Below, in pieces: positions 1-11,583 of a stretch of 64,000 nucleotides of DNA. The stretch covers positions 1,575,501-1,639,500 of the forward strand of contig JBBPEB010000015.1 of the NCBI GenBank assembly GCA_039096225.1. The letters are read 5' to 3'. Under the pieces are notes generated by a model. It was given only the letters and a program-made list of their open reading frames with translations, made no database searches and was not told the DNA's origin. Every line of letters starts with the position of its first letter. Within the stretch, counting starts at the first letter, position 1. A program made the position numbers and the translations under genes. The stretch comes from Blastocystis sp. Blastoise. Its lineage: Eukaryota > Sar > Bigyra > Opalinata > Blastocystidae.

Positions 1-97
1 TATTTTTAAATTATTAAAAAAGTAAAATATTTTATATATATATGTTTACAAATATCTATATTGTTTAATTAATTAAATCTTATATATAATACTATAG

Positions 98-3000
98 GAA
101 ACAAAAGAAAGCGATTTAATTCTCTTAAAAGAAGAGATATATTTGGAAATTTTATTAATTCACAAAATTCAAAAATGAAAAATAATCAAGTATTAAACGA
201 AAATCAAAATGATTTTAATCAACACAATTCGTTATTAAATAACAATAATTCTTTAAATAATGAAGAAATAGTAACTGAACAACACCCAATACAACTAAAC
301 AATATAGAAACTATATCTTCTTCTTCTTCTATTCCAAGTGTTACTTCAACTCAAAGTAATAATAATAATCTAATTGAAGCATCAATTAATGAAACAAATT
401 TTATTGAATCAGATTTAAATAATAATACAAATTTAAATAATGGAATTATATATGAAACTTTAATAAATGAAACAGATTTTATTGAAACTGACATAAATAA
501 TAATGAAAATATATCTCAATCAATAGTTGATGATAGTTTTAATTCCACTTTTGTTTTTGAAAATAATGAAACAAATAATAATACACAACCTACTATATTA
601 AATAATCCTATAACTCCTTTACATAATCAACACAATAATGATATACTTTCAGATAATAATAATAGTATCAATAATAATCATATTCCATCTATACATAATA
701 CACCAAATTCTAATACAAATAATCAAATAGTATCTCCTTCTACTTCTCTCATTATAACACCTCCTAGATTATCTCCTCTTGATTCAAGATTAATTAGTTC
801 TTCTTCTTCTTCTCATAATAATAATAATAATTCTATTATTCCTCCTCTGCCAAGATCATCGATATTAGATGTATTAAATTATTATCAAATATCTCCTATT
901 CAAAATCCTAATAATAATAATTTATTATCAACAAATATAAATAATCATAGAAGAAGAATTAGTTTTGATTCTTCTACTTCAGATGATGATACAAGTTCAG
1001 ATAATGATTTCACACCTATTATTCCTCCTAATACTACTAATAATCCTCTTCTACAAATAGAACCAATAAACACTACAAATAATAACGATATAGATATAGA
1101 TAATCAAAATGAAAATAATAATGAAGAAAATAATAACAATATTCCAATTGTTATAAGATTTGAAAACTGTGAAGCATGTATTAAATTAAGTATGCTTAAT
1201 ATTATATCATTTTTATAATTCTTTCTTTATGATAATAAAACTATTATTATATTATGTATAGGAAATGGAGATCAAATAATAGAAGAGAATGAAAGAGATA
1301 TTCAAGGAAATAACAAATATGAATATTATAATATAGGTAAAATGAATCATGTTTGTATTCATTGTGAAGCTCTTCATTTTGAAGCAGAAAAAACAAACTT
1401 TTATATCACAAAAAATTCTACATATAAAAAATACATTAATTTAATTAATGATTCAAGAATACAATTTGAATACTATGAAGGAGATCATGATTATATCATT
1501 ACAAGAAATTCAAATTATACAATGTGTTGTAATAATGGGAAAGTGAAAGTAGAATCACCTATAAATCTTCCAAATGAATTATTAAATCAATTAATGAGTC
1601 AAACACCAAATAATAAATTATTTAGAAATGAGATAAGAAGATATAATAATGCTTTTGCTTTTGCTTCTATGTCATGTTCTAATGTAGTAACAAGAATGAA
1701 TGGTCCAGGACCATATTTTTATAGAGTTCATGGTAATGTATATCATTCTATGAGTGATTTATATCCTTCTGATAATTCTCCTCCTTCTTTTAATCAAATA
1801 TATATTTATGATGAAGAAGAAGCTCTTCATATTCGAAATGGAAATAGTATGTTTTCAGAATTATCTTCTGATTTATTATTAAGTATTGATTCTATGATAA
1901 GAAATAATAATAAAATATATGAATCTTTTAAAACATTACATGAACAAGTAACAGAATCAAGAAGAATAAATAATACTACTTATTCACAAGTAAATTTAAA
2001 ATTACAATTTAAAATAAGTAATTATGATGATAGAAGAAGATTTAATGCTCCTACTACAACAAATGAAATAGCTATGATTATACCAAAACAAAATGATGAA
2101 GGTTTACCAAATATTAATCTTTCATGTTATCCAAGAAGAAGAAGAAATGATAATAATGAAAATGAAAATGAAAATAATAATAATAATATATCAGAACAAC
2201 AAATAACAAATCTTAGTTATAATAATCCTTTTTGTGATCCTTTAATATATCCATTAATGTTTCCTTATGGATTACCATTATGGAGTTTAGAATCTACTTC
2301 TAATATTATACGTAATTCTGAATTACATTTAAATCGTCAAAATAATAATAATAATAATAGAAATATTTCTACAAGAACAACAACTAATAATAATAATAAT
2401 GAGAATGAAATAATAGAAGAAGTAGAAAATGAATTAAATAATAGAAATAATTATAGAATAAATAATAATCATACAGAGAATAATGATAGTAATGGAGATG
2501 ATTCAAAATCGATGAGAATTATTCCAATTTTTAGAAATAGATCAGAAAGAGGATTTCCATTAGATATTTTAGGAAATGAATTTTATACTATACCTACTAT
2601 TTCATTAAGAGAATTTTATTCTTATTTATTATATACAAGACATCCTAATCATAAGAATTATTTATTATTATTTGAAAAATTATTATTACAATTTATGGTT
2701 GATGCAGCTACAAAAATAGAATATTCAAGATTATTATTTATAGCAAATAATCAAACAAAATTAAGATCAGAGAAATATTCTGTATTTAGAGATACAGTGA
2801 ATGAGATGATACGAAATGGATTTAGTGATGAATATATAAGAAGTAGAATGGGAAAAGCAGTTATTATTCCATCAAGTTTTGTAGGTGGTCCTCGATATAT
2901 GAAGAATTCTTACTTAGAAACAATGGCTATTGTAAGAGCTTATGGTAAACCAGATTTATTTATAACCATGACTTGCAATCCAAATTGGCCAGAAATCTTA

Positions 3001-6000
3001 GAATCATTAGAAGAAGGTCAACAACCTTGGATGAGACCTGATATAGTAGATAGAGTATTTTATATAAAATTGAAAATCTTAACTCATTTGATAACAAACT
3101 TTAAAGTATTTGGAGAAGTAAAATGTTTATGTTATTCAATAGAATATCAGAAGAGAGGAATGCCTCATGCACATATTTTAATTACTTTAGAGAATGAATA
3201 TAAATTAAGAACTCCTGAAGATATAGATTCCTATATATGTGCAGAAATTCCTGATCCTATAAAGAATCCAAGATTATATGAAATTATTACTTCAATGAAT
3301 ATGCATGGTCCTCATACAAGAACATCTCAATGTATGAAAGAAATAAATGGTCAACAATATTGTTCAAAGAAATTTCCAAAAGATTATAGAAATGAAACTA
3401 CAATAAATGAAGATGGATATCCAAATTATAGAAGAAGAGATAATGGTAGAATATATGTAATAGGTAGACAATCAAATGTAAATAATACTTTAGATAATAG
3501 ATGGGTAGTTCCATATAATCCATATTTATCATTAAGAATAGGTTGTCATATTAATGTAGAAGTATGTTCTTCAGTAAGAAGTCCTAAATATATATTTAAA
3601 TATGCTTTTAAAGGACATGATTCTATTAATGCAGAAATAGAAAGAGAAGATACTAATAATAATACTACTAATAATAATCCAAATAATTCAAATATAAATG
3701 AAATAGAAATACCAAATGAAATGAAATCTTATTTAAAAGGAAGATATTTATCAGCTCCTGAAGCTATGTGGAGAATATATGGATTTCCAATAAAGTATTG
3801 TAATGTGAGTGTAATTACTTTAGATATTCATGATGAGAATGATAGAACTGTATATTATGTAGAAGGAGATGAAGAAAGAGCTTTAGATAGAATAATGAAT
3901 CAAGATACAATGTTAACAGCATATTTTAAAATGAATGATTTATATATAAATGAAGAATCAAGAGGAACAATGGATGAACCCTCTATTTTAACTTATATAG
4001 AATTTCCTAAATATTATACATATGATTCAAAATTAAAGAAATGGAATCATAGAAGAAGAAATAATAAAGTAATAGGAAGACTTCCTTATATAGATCCTAC
4101 AAATGATAATTTATTTTGTTTAAGAATACTTTTATTACATGTAAGTCGTCCATTAAGTTTTGATGATTTAAAATGTTATGAAGGCCAAATATATAATACA
4201 TATAGAGAATCCTGTATAGCAAGAGGATTATTAGTAGATGATACAGAATATTATGATATTCTTGCAAATGAAGTAATAGATGCTACTCCTTGGCAATTAA
4301 GACAATTATTTGGTTTACTTTGTTCTTATTATCCTATTACTGATCCATTATCTATTTGGAATACTTATAGGAATGATATGATAGATGATTTCTTTCATCA
4401 ATATATAAATGAATATATAAGTATAGATAGACAAGATGCATATGTATTAGATTCAGAAGATAATGAAGTGAATAGAATAATAGAAGAATATTGTATACCT
4501 AGAGCATTAAATCATATAAGAAGTGTCATAGATACAAATAAACATAATGGAGGATATCAAAGTACTAATTTACCACAATTTGATAATAATACTAATATGA
4601 TAGATTATGAATCTGAAGGAATTAATTTTGAAGAAGATCATAGAATAGCAGAAAGAAATATAAGTTTATTGAATGAAGGACAAAGAAGAGTATATGAATC
4701 AATAATGGAATCAGTGAATAATAATGAACCTCATAGAAATAATATGTTTTTTATAGATGGACCAGGAGGAACTGGAAAAACATTTCTTTATAATACAATA
4801 ATTAAATCAATAAGAAATAATATAGATGATGTGATAGCAGTTGCATGGACAGGTATTGCAGCTACTTTATTATGTGGAGGAAAAACATCTCATTCACAAT
4901 TTGGATTACCTTTTGAATTAAATGAATCTTCTTCTTCTTCTATTTCAAGAGGATCTCCAAGAGCAGAACAAATTAAGAAATGTAAAATAATAATATGGGA
5001 TGAAGCTCCTATGGCTTCTAAATATGCTTTAAAAGTAGTTGATCAATTATTAAGATTCTTATATAATGATGAGATAGATATTCCATTTGCAGGTAAAACA
5101 ATAGTATTAGGTGGAGATTTTAGACAATGTTTACCAGTAGTAGCTCATGGAAAAGAAGCTGATATAGTTCCTTTATGTATTAAATATTTAGATATTTGGA
5201 ATGAATTTAATCAATTTCAATTAACAGAAAATATGAGAGCAAATGCAAATGAAATAGAATTTAAAGAATTCTTATTGAAGATAGGAAATGGTGAGAGATG
5301 TAATAATGAATTAAGATTATTATCAAAAGATAAAGTACATATTCCAAGAGAATGCATTTGTGATGAGAATATAGGTGAAGAGATATTTCATGAATTCATT
5401 AATGATTCAAATACAGATATATATAGACAGAAATTAGCTTCAAATTGTATATTATGTGCAACAAATGAACAAGCATTTTTAATTAATGAAAGAATTCAAA
5501 ATATGATAAGATCAAGTTCTCATCATTATTATAGTCATGATGAATTAGCAGAAGAAGTAGAAGATATAGATGAAAGAGATGCTTATAGTACAGAATATTT
5601 AAATAGTTTAATTCCTCAAGGATGTCCACCTCATGATTTAGAATTGAAAAGAGGTTCAGTTATTATGTTATTAAGAAATTTAGATATAAAGAGAGGATTA
5701 TGTAATGGAACGAGATTAGTAGTATTAGATACAAAACCAAATGTAATAAGAAGTCAATTATTAGTAAGAACTGATAATATGTTAGAAGGACAAGATATAG
5801 TATTGATTCCAAGAATTAAATTTATAGTAGATGATAGTGATTTACCATGTAAGTTAAGTAGAAAACAATTTCCTGTCAGATTAGCTTTTGCTATGACTAT
5901 TAATAAATCACAAGGTCAAACATTTCAAAATGTAGGTATTTATTTAGAAAGACCTGTATTTAGTCATGGTCAATTATATGTTGCTTTAAGTAGAGTACGT

Positions 6001-6114
6001 TCTTTTCATGGTATAAAAATGTTTATAAAGAATGATAATATTAATCAAGGTCAATTAATCAGAAATAGTAATGAATGGTATACTAAAAATTGTGTATTTA
6101 ATGGAGTATTATAA
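98..6114 (+). CDS. Helitron Rep-helicase protein (5'-partial, spliced)
   Basis: This is the rolling-circle transposase, which nicks DNA with a HUH/two-Tyr Rep domain and unwinds it with a SF1B PIF1-like helicase. An exon opening at 98 (after ...CTATAG) reads in frame through Met175 into an Asn/Ser-rich N-terminus of more than 340 residues. It splices at 1190-1261 (GTATGC...ATAG) into a 4.85-kb exon starting RNGDQIIEENE. The Cys-rich motif CIHCEALHF follows the splice. Counting from the ATG at 1342, the Rep HxH is H609/H611 (MPHAHI), the catalytic tyrosines are Y750/Y754 (KYIFKYAFKGHD), and Walker A GPGGTGKT is at 1140-1147. Walker B (IIWDEAP), GGDFRQ and NKSQGQTF follow, and the stop is at 6112-6114. 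All key residues are present. Codon use matches the AT-rich host. The upstream exon(s) lie off the left edge. Confidence 0.93.
1190..1261 (+). other. intron in the Helitron gene
   Basis: The donor GTATGC and acceptor GTATAG join ...CIKL to RNGDQII in the same frame and bring the N-terminal Asn/Ser-rich region onto the Rep-helicase. The same motif order (YNIGKMN then CxxCxALHFE) is conserved in Helitron proteins. The intron obeys the host's GTAT...AG rule. Confidence 0.8.
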
Positions 6115-6394
6115 TTTATTTTTGTTGTTGTATTTTGTTATATATTTTTTTCGATTTTCTAATTTTTCTTATTTTTCTTATTGTTTATGAATACTTTTTG
6201 TTAATTTTCAATTTTAAATTGTATATTTGTTTATTTTTATTTGTTAATAATTAATTCTTAAAATTTATATTGTTTAGTTTATAATTCTTTATCATTATCA
6301 AAAGAAAATAAATAAATAACAAAAAACAAGAAATAATTGACTGAAATAGACTTAATAGATACATAGCATCGGCGAAGCCGATGCCACCCGCTAG
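6115..6394 (+). other. Helitron 3' non-coding tail with terminal hairpin
   Basis: This AT-rich tail follows the transposase stop. The only GC-rich stretch is the 6366-6384 hairpin, followed by CACCCGCTAG. In Helitrons this hairpin is the transposition terminator. No open reading frame is seen here. Confidence 0.9.
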
Positions 6395-8675
6395 TTAAAT
6401 TAAAAAGAATAAGAAACTCTAATTTATTAATTAATTTCTTAGATTTAGAAAAAGCTTATGATACTGTTCCTCATAAGATATTATTAAATATTCTTCATAT
6501 GATGAATTTTCCTAATAATATTATTAACATAATAAAGAGTTGGTATGATAATGCTTCTACTAAAATTAGATATGATAATCATCAATATACTTCTTCTATA
6601 CATCTTCATAGAGGTATTCGTCAAGGTGATCCTCTTTCTCCTCTATTATTTAATATTATTATAGATCCTCTTCTTAAATATATTAATAATAATAATAATA
6701 ATAATAATATGAAAGTACAAATAAAAGATAATGATACTATAATATTAGAATCAAATGCATATGCTTATGCTGATGATATAGTATTATTATCAAATTGTAC
6801 TAATGATAATAATATTTTATTAGAAAGAGTAGGTGAAGTATTAGATTATTATTCTATGAAATTGAGTGTTTCAAAATGTAAATGTATGGGAATGAAGATG
6901 AGTGATGATAGAAATAGAAAATTAGAATATACTATTACTTCCCCTATTTATAAGAATGAATCAATTCCTATAATGAATGAAGAAGAAACTGTAAGATATC
7001 TTGGTTGTCCTATTTCTTATATATATACAAAAAGAAGAGAATTTTGGGTAGATAATATAAAGAAAGTAAGTGAACGATTATCTTGTTTAAATAATAGTTT
7101 ATTAACTCCTTGTCAAAAAATTAATGTAGTAAAACAATATATCTTACCTTGTTTAGAATTCTTATTTAGAAATGGTGATATGAATAAAAATGATATTACT
7201 CTTATTGATACTACTATAAAACAATATATAATGAATTGGTTAGGAACTGGTACTAATCTACCTTCTCACTTCTTTAGTACTCCTATTAATAATGGTGGTT
7301 TAGGTATTATGCAATTAATTGATAGATATTATATAGGAAAGATATCTTTAATTGCTAGAATGGCTGTTTCTGATGATTCTCAAATTAGAAATATTCTTCA
7401 ATATACTATTAATAAATCTTCATTAACTAATGATTTATTTATGATACCTAATCCTATTGATTACTTAGATAATAATAATGATAATAATAATATTCCTGAA
7501 AATCATAAGAATGATTTATTATTCTTTCAATGGTTAATTAATGATAATCATAAAATAGTAAAAGGAAGAATAGAAAATGGTAATATAATAATACATGATA
7601 CTCCATATGAATCATTAACAAATTTCTTTCCTTATCTTCGTAAAGCTGTAGATGCTGCTTATAAACTTGGTGTTAATATAGCTTATATAGATCCTAACGA
7701 TATATCTTTAGGTATTAAAATAAAATTAATAGATAAAGATATTCCTGAATTAAATACTACTATTCCTTATGAGAAAGTAAGAAGAACGATATGTAAAGAA
7801 ATTAATAATTTATTGAAGAAGAAACATTCAAAACAATTATTAAATAATTATGAGAATACTTATTATTATAAATATTTAGATAATAATATAGAAAGTAATA
7901 GATGGTTATTTAATGGTAAGAGATGTCATCCTATGAAATATTCTGCTTTAATCAATATAAGAATGAGAACAGCATTTACTGGTTCTCAATCTTTCTTATA
8001 TAATAAGAAGAGATCTCCTAAGATTAATGATACTGAAGCTCTTTGTCCTTATTGTTTAGAACATAATAAAAGAGCTATTCATAATTTGAATCATATTCTT
8101 ACTACATGTGATAGAATTACAGATAATAATGGAATAGGTGGTTTAATTACAAATAGACATAATCAAATATTAAATAATTTATATAAGAAATTAATAAGAA
8201 AATATAAATTAGGAGAATATAGAATAAGTATAGATAAATCATTATCAACTTCCTTTGGTAATGATATATTTAATAGAAATATGAATAATCTTCGTCCTGA
8301 TATAGTAATTATTCCTACAAATCCAAATAACAAAGATATAATAATAGCAGATGTAGGTATAGCATATGAAGGATCTTCTAATCAAATAGATCCTCTTCAA
8401 ACAATGAAACAGAAGAAAGATCATGATTATGATAATGTAATAGAAATATTGAATAATAATGGTTATAGAGTAAGTAATTATTCTTTAATCTTTGGTTCTT
8501 CTGGAGTTATTCCTAAAGATACTTTAAATAATCTTAGAAAGATATTAGATATTTCTAAGAAGAATGTATCTTATTATGCTTCTATATTAAATAATATTAT
8601 CTTAGATTGGTCATATAAATTCTGGTTAAAATCTCTTCCTGATAGTCATACTATTTCTACTCATTTAAGAGATTC

Positions 8676-8716
<41 letters not shown>

Positions 8717-8727
8717 TATCTCAATAA
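6394..8727 (+). pseudogene. R2-like non-LTR retrotransposon ORF, 5' part separated by the Helitron
   Basis: The reading frame is open from the Helitron boundary, so the visible protein begins inside the reverse transcriptase. RT motif A (NFLDLEKAYDTV, about 6430-6468) precedes the first ATG (6499). Counting from that ATG, RGIRQGDPLSPLLFN (residues 38-52) and YADDIV (90-95) follow. The C-terminus has a CCHC knuckle (CPYC at 513-516, then H and C) and a restriction-like endonuclease core (RPD at 599-601, then an AD-V motif and later K/Y residues). That domain order is typical of single-ORF site-specific elements (R2/CRE/NeSL type) rather than APE-type LINEs. It ends in (AAT)n Asn codons. No frameshift or stop was found in the visible part, but the N-terminus and early RT motifs are missing, so this copy cannot be functional as it stands. 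Confidence 0.85.
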
Positions 8728-9030
8728 TTTAAATTAATATATCATATTAATTTATCTTTTATTGATATTTTATTCATTTACTTTCTTTTATTTTCAATTT
8801 TTTTCTACTATTCATTCTATATTATTTTAATACTTCATACTTCTATATATACTCAAAATCAATCATCTTCTTCTTATTTCTTCATTATATTCTTCTATTA
8901 TCAATTCTATTCAAATATCTATGATTTATATGTAATTATCTTTATGTTAAATGAAGTCTTCAATTTTACTAGATTTTATATATATACCTTACATATAGTA
9001 TTAATTATTAATTTTATTCAAAATTTTATG

Positions 9031-9480
9031 ATTGTGTCCCAAAACACAATTAATAGTTGATATTATATTTATATATATATAATCAATTGAAATTTTCAAA
9101 TTTAGAACTCTAATGGAATCAGGAAATCAATTTATGTTTTGGAATATATATACTTTTATATATACATTTTCATATAGACGTCCTCTCTAAAATCGATTTT
9201 TCATTACCTTCTAGATGGTCTTATAGGCTCTATTATACCTCAAACATCTTGTATTGAGCTATATTTGGTTTATTTATCATTCAAATTTTGATTCTGAAAA
9301 TTTCATTTTTTATGATATTTTTCACTATTTCAAAATTTTGACTAAGTTACCCAAAAAATTAATTTCCTTATTTGTGTTCCAAAACACAATAAAATCCAAC
9401 TAGGATATCTATCAACTACAAATAAGTGGTTTTCTTCAAATTTAGAATTCTAATAGAGTCAAGAGAACTAATTTAATGTT
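9031..9480. repeat. diverged 340-bp direct repeat, each unit starting with a hairpin
   Basis: ATTGTGTCCCAAAACACAAT (9031-9050) recurs as TTTGTGTTCCAAAACACAAT (9371-9390). The block around TTTAGAACTCTAATGGAATC (9101-9120) recurs as TTTAGAATTCTAATAGAGTC (9441-9460). Both pairs are exactly 340 bp apart. The first block is itself an imperfect palindrome with a 7-bp stem. A third partial start, GATTGTGTTCC, is at about 9706, near the same spacing. This could be retroelement 3' UTR repeats or an old satellite dimer. Confidence 0.6.
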
Positions 9481-10892
9481 TTCATATTATCTCTCCTATT
9501 ACTAAGTCAAGCCGAAATTAACTTAAAAATATTGAGTTTTCTAAAATTTTAAAATTTCATTAGATACTACTCCTTCCTCTTCATATTAATATATATTCCA
9601 ATTTTCATAAGTCTCTCTACTTTACTACTTATACATCATTTTATGCTAAAATTTTCAATATACTTCTCATTATTATCGTTTTTTCTCAGTATTCAAAGCG
9701 CACATGATTGTGTTCCTTGGCAATAATATTGTTCATTACTTCTATTATTACATTTCTTATTAAATAAATATTCTCATATTTCTTATTTTTCATCTTCATT
9801 TTTATACTTTTATCAAAATCATGATTCTCATTTTTTATCATATACTCTATATTCTATTAACTGATTCTCTCTTAAATATTTTTCATCCAAAACTTATTTA
9901 TTCTCATATGATGAATTATTTCATCTCATTATTAAATCCATCTTTTTTATTCTATTTTGATCTCTCTTTCTCTCTATTATCACAAATTTATATAATTCAA
10001 TAATTTTTAAATATATATACATATATATATATATAGATTTCTCTCCTCTATATATATATATATAAACCATATTTTATTTTTCTTTTATATATTTATTTTA
10101 TAATTTTATTAAATTTAAAATAGGACATATTTTAATATAATATTAATTAATTTTAATAATAAAATAAAAATATTTTTTATAATATTTTTTATATAATATA
10201 TTACTATGCCTTATATTTATATATATATACATATATATAAATATAATATTATGACCTTTGTTTTATTAATAATATAAGATTTCTTTAATTTTATTATCAT
10301 ATATCTTATATTATCTAAAGATATATATATATATAGATATTTTATCATATATATAGTTAGGAACTATATAGATCAAAAACTCCTACCTATCCTGTCCTAT
10401 AGGCAAAAAATTAAAAAACTAAAACTTTTTTTATATAATTCTTGTTTTTGACGTCCCTCTTTGGATGTCTTTTTCTCCATGATGACATGGAGTTTTTGTT
10501 TAGTTTTTGATCTTAAAATAAAGTTGACTTTCTCAATTTTATTATTATTTTATTTTTATTTGTGTTTCTCTGTTCCTTATCTTTCTTTTCTCTTGTTTAA
10601 ATTAATTGGTTCGATCCCGGGTCAAGGCGATTTCTTTTTATGTTTTTAACTATTTTATTATTTTTTTTGTTTGTTCAATACTGATGTATTTATTGTTTTT
10701 GTGACATATTCTTATCTTATGTATTGATGCTACTGATTTAGGAATGAAATAATAGAATACTAACTAATTATTGTTAAAGAGACAATAATAAAATACTTTA
10801 GAAAGCAAGAATATATGTTAAAATCATGTAACGTATCGTTATAATACATTTAGAAGAGCTTAAAAGTGAACATAAAACAGTAATGTATCCAT

Positions 10893-11237
10893 ATGATTAA
10901 TTACTTATTGATATTCTTGTTCTTGTCGATTATTATATATATTCTTCTAATCTTAGTTCTAAAAAATAATAATAAAACTATAGTTTATAAATACTCTAGT
11001 TATATTATTGAAATTCTTATGGTTGCCATTAAGAGAAAACCGAGTTTAATTACTTGTACTGATGAACTTTATTTCATCTTATTTATTAAAGATGAAATAA
11101 GATATAAATATCGAATTCAAATAGTGAATATCCGTGATCAAATTAAAAGAAGACAGTCAATTCCCTTTTTCATAGAAATTAGAAATATTTGGTGCTTTTA
11201 CAGTTTTCTTTGCGGTTATCGTTTCTTCGTGGGTTAA
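10893..11237 (+). CDS. hypothetical small membrane-like ORF
   Basis: This is an open frame of 114 codons. It begins with a hydrophobic stretch (residues 3-24, Ile/Leu-rich) and continues with a charged region rich in Lys, Arg and Ile. I recognise no family. Its codon mix is slightly richer in G and C than the surrounding intergenic DNA, which is the only reason to list it. It could be a decayed gene or chance. Confidence 0.2.
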   Translation: MINYLLIFLFLSIIIYILLILVLKNNNKTIVYKYSSYIIEILMVAIKRKPSLITCTDELYFILFIKDEIRYKYRIQIVNIRDQIKRRQSIPFFIEIRNIWCFYSFLCGYRFFVG

Positions 11238-11419
11238 TCATATCAATTTAAAATAATATCAAAACACCGTCGAATATTCATAAAAATAATGAATGCTGAT
11301 TCCCGTGAATAAAAGCTTTCAATAAGAGAAGAATTATCTAGAACAATCAAGAACAATTTTCTCGATAATTCAGGTCTGTGAAAGTTTTCCACAGGACACT
11401 TTGGAAATCATCATGAATA

Positions 11420-11427
11420 GCCAATCA
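11420..11427. promoter_or_regulatory. CCAAT-box candidate upstream of the HMG gene
   Basis: GCCAATCA lies about 160 bp upstream of the HMG-box start codon. The same core, in either orientation, occurs upstream of other genes in this window (20698, 29818, 35373, 51643). It matches the NF-Y/CBF consensus. Function is inferred only. Confidence 0.35.
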
Positions 11428-11583
11428 TCTCTTGAATTTCATTCATAAAGTGTTTTTTGATTCGCTAATTTTATTTTTCTGCAATCTTATTTGCCAAAAA
11501 GCCTATTTTCTTTTTATGCTTAATTTTTCCATACAATTTTCTTATATAAATTTTTGAAAGGAACTCTTATAAAAACACAAATT

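Larger units (their letters stand above)
1..6394 (+). mobile_element. Helitron rolling-circle transposon (5' end outside window)
   Basis: The element holds a Rep/helicase gene followed by about 280 bp of non-coding tail. It ends in a perfect 8-bp-stem, 3-nt-loop hairpin (GCATCGGC-GAA-GCCGATGC, 6366-6384), ten bases before a terminal CTAG (6391-6394), with T as the next host base. A subterminal hairpin, a CTRR end and insertion at an A/T dinucleotide are the known Helitron 3' signature. The TC-type 5' end is not in the window. Host sequence begins at 6395 inside a reverse-transcriptase reading frame. The coding capacity looks intact, so the element may be autonomous. Confidence 0.93.
8728..11583. 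other. gene-poor region after the retrotransposon
   Basis: The first kilobase probably includes the retroelement's 3' UTR. A diverged 340-bp direct repeat is at 9031-9480. From 10380 to 11570 the base composition is less extreme (for example the CCCGGG around 10617) and short ORFs are present, but no family is recognised. The last few hundred bases before 11584 are the likely promoter of the HMG gene, with a GCCAATCA box at 11420-11427. Confidence 0.5.

Noticed and set aside
1-97. 5' end of the Helitron within the window
   Set aside because: This segment reads as an intron ending CTATAG before coding sequence, so the element must extend further left.
10600-10632. tRNA-like B box (GGTTCGATCCCGGGTC)
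   Set aside because: The T-stem does not pair properly and no A box or D-arm is found upstream at the right spacing, so it is not called as a tRNA or tRNA-derived SINE.
9821-10649. Two short hydrophobic ORFs (9821-10003, 10461-10649)
   Set aside because: They are composed of T-rich codons in non-coding DNA, without splice context or family signal.
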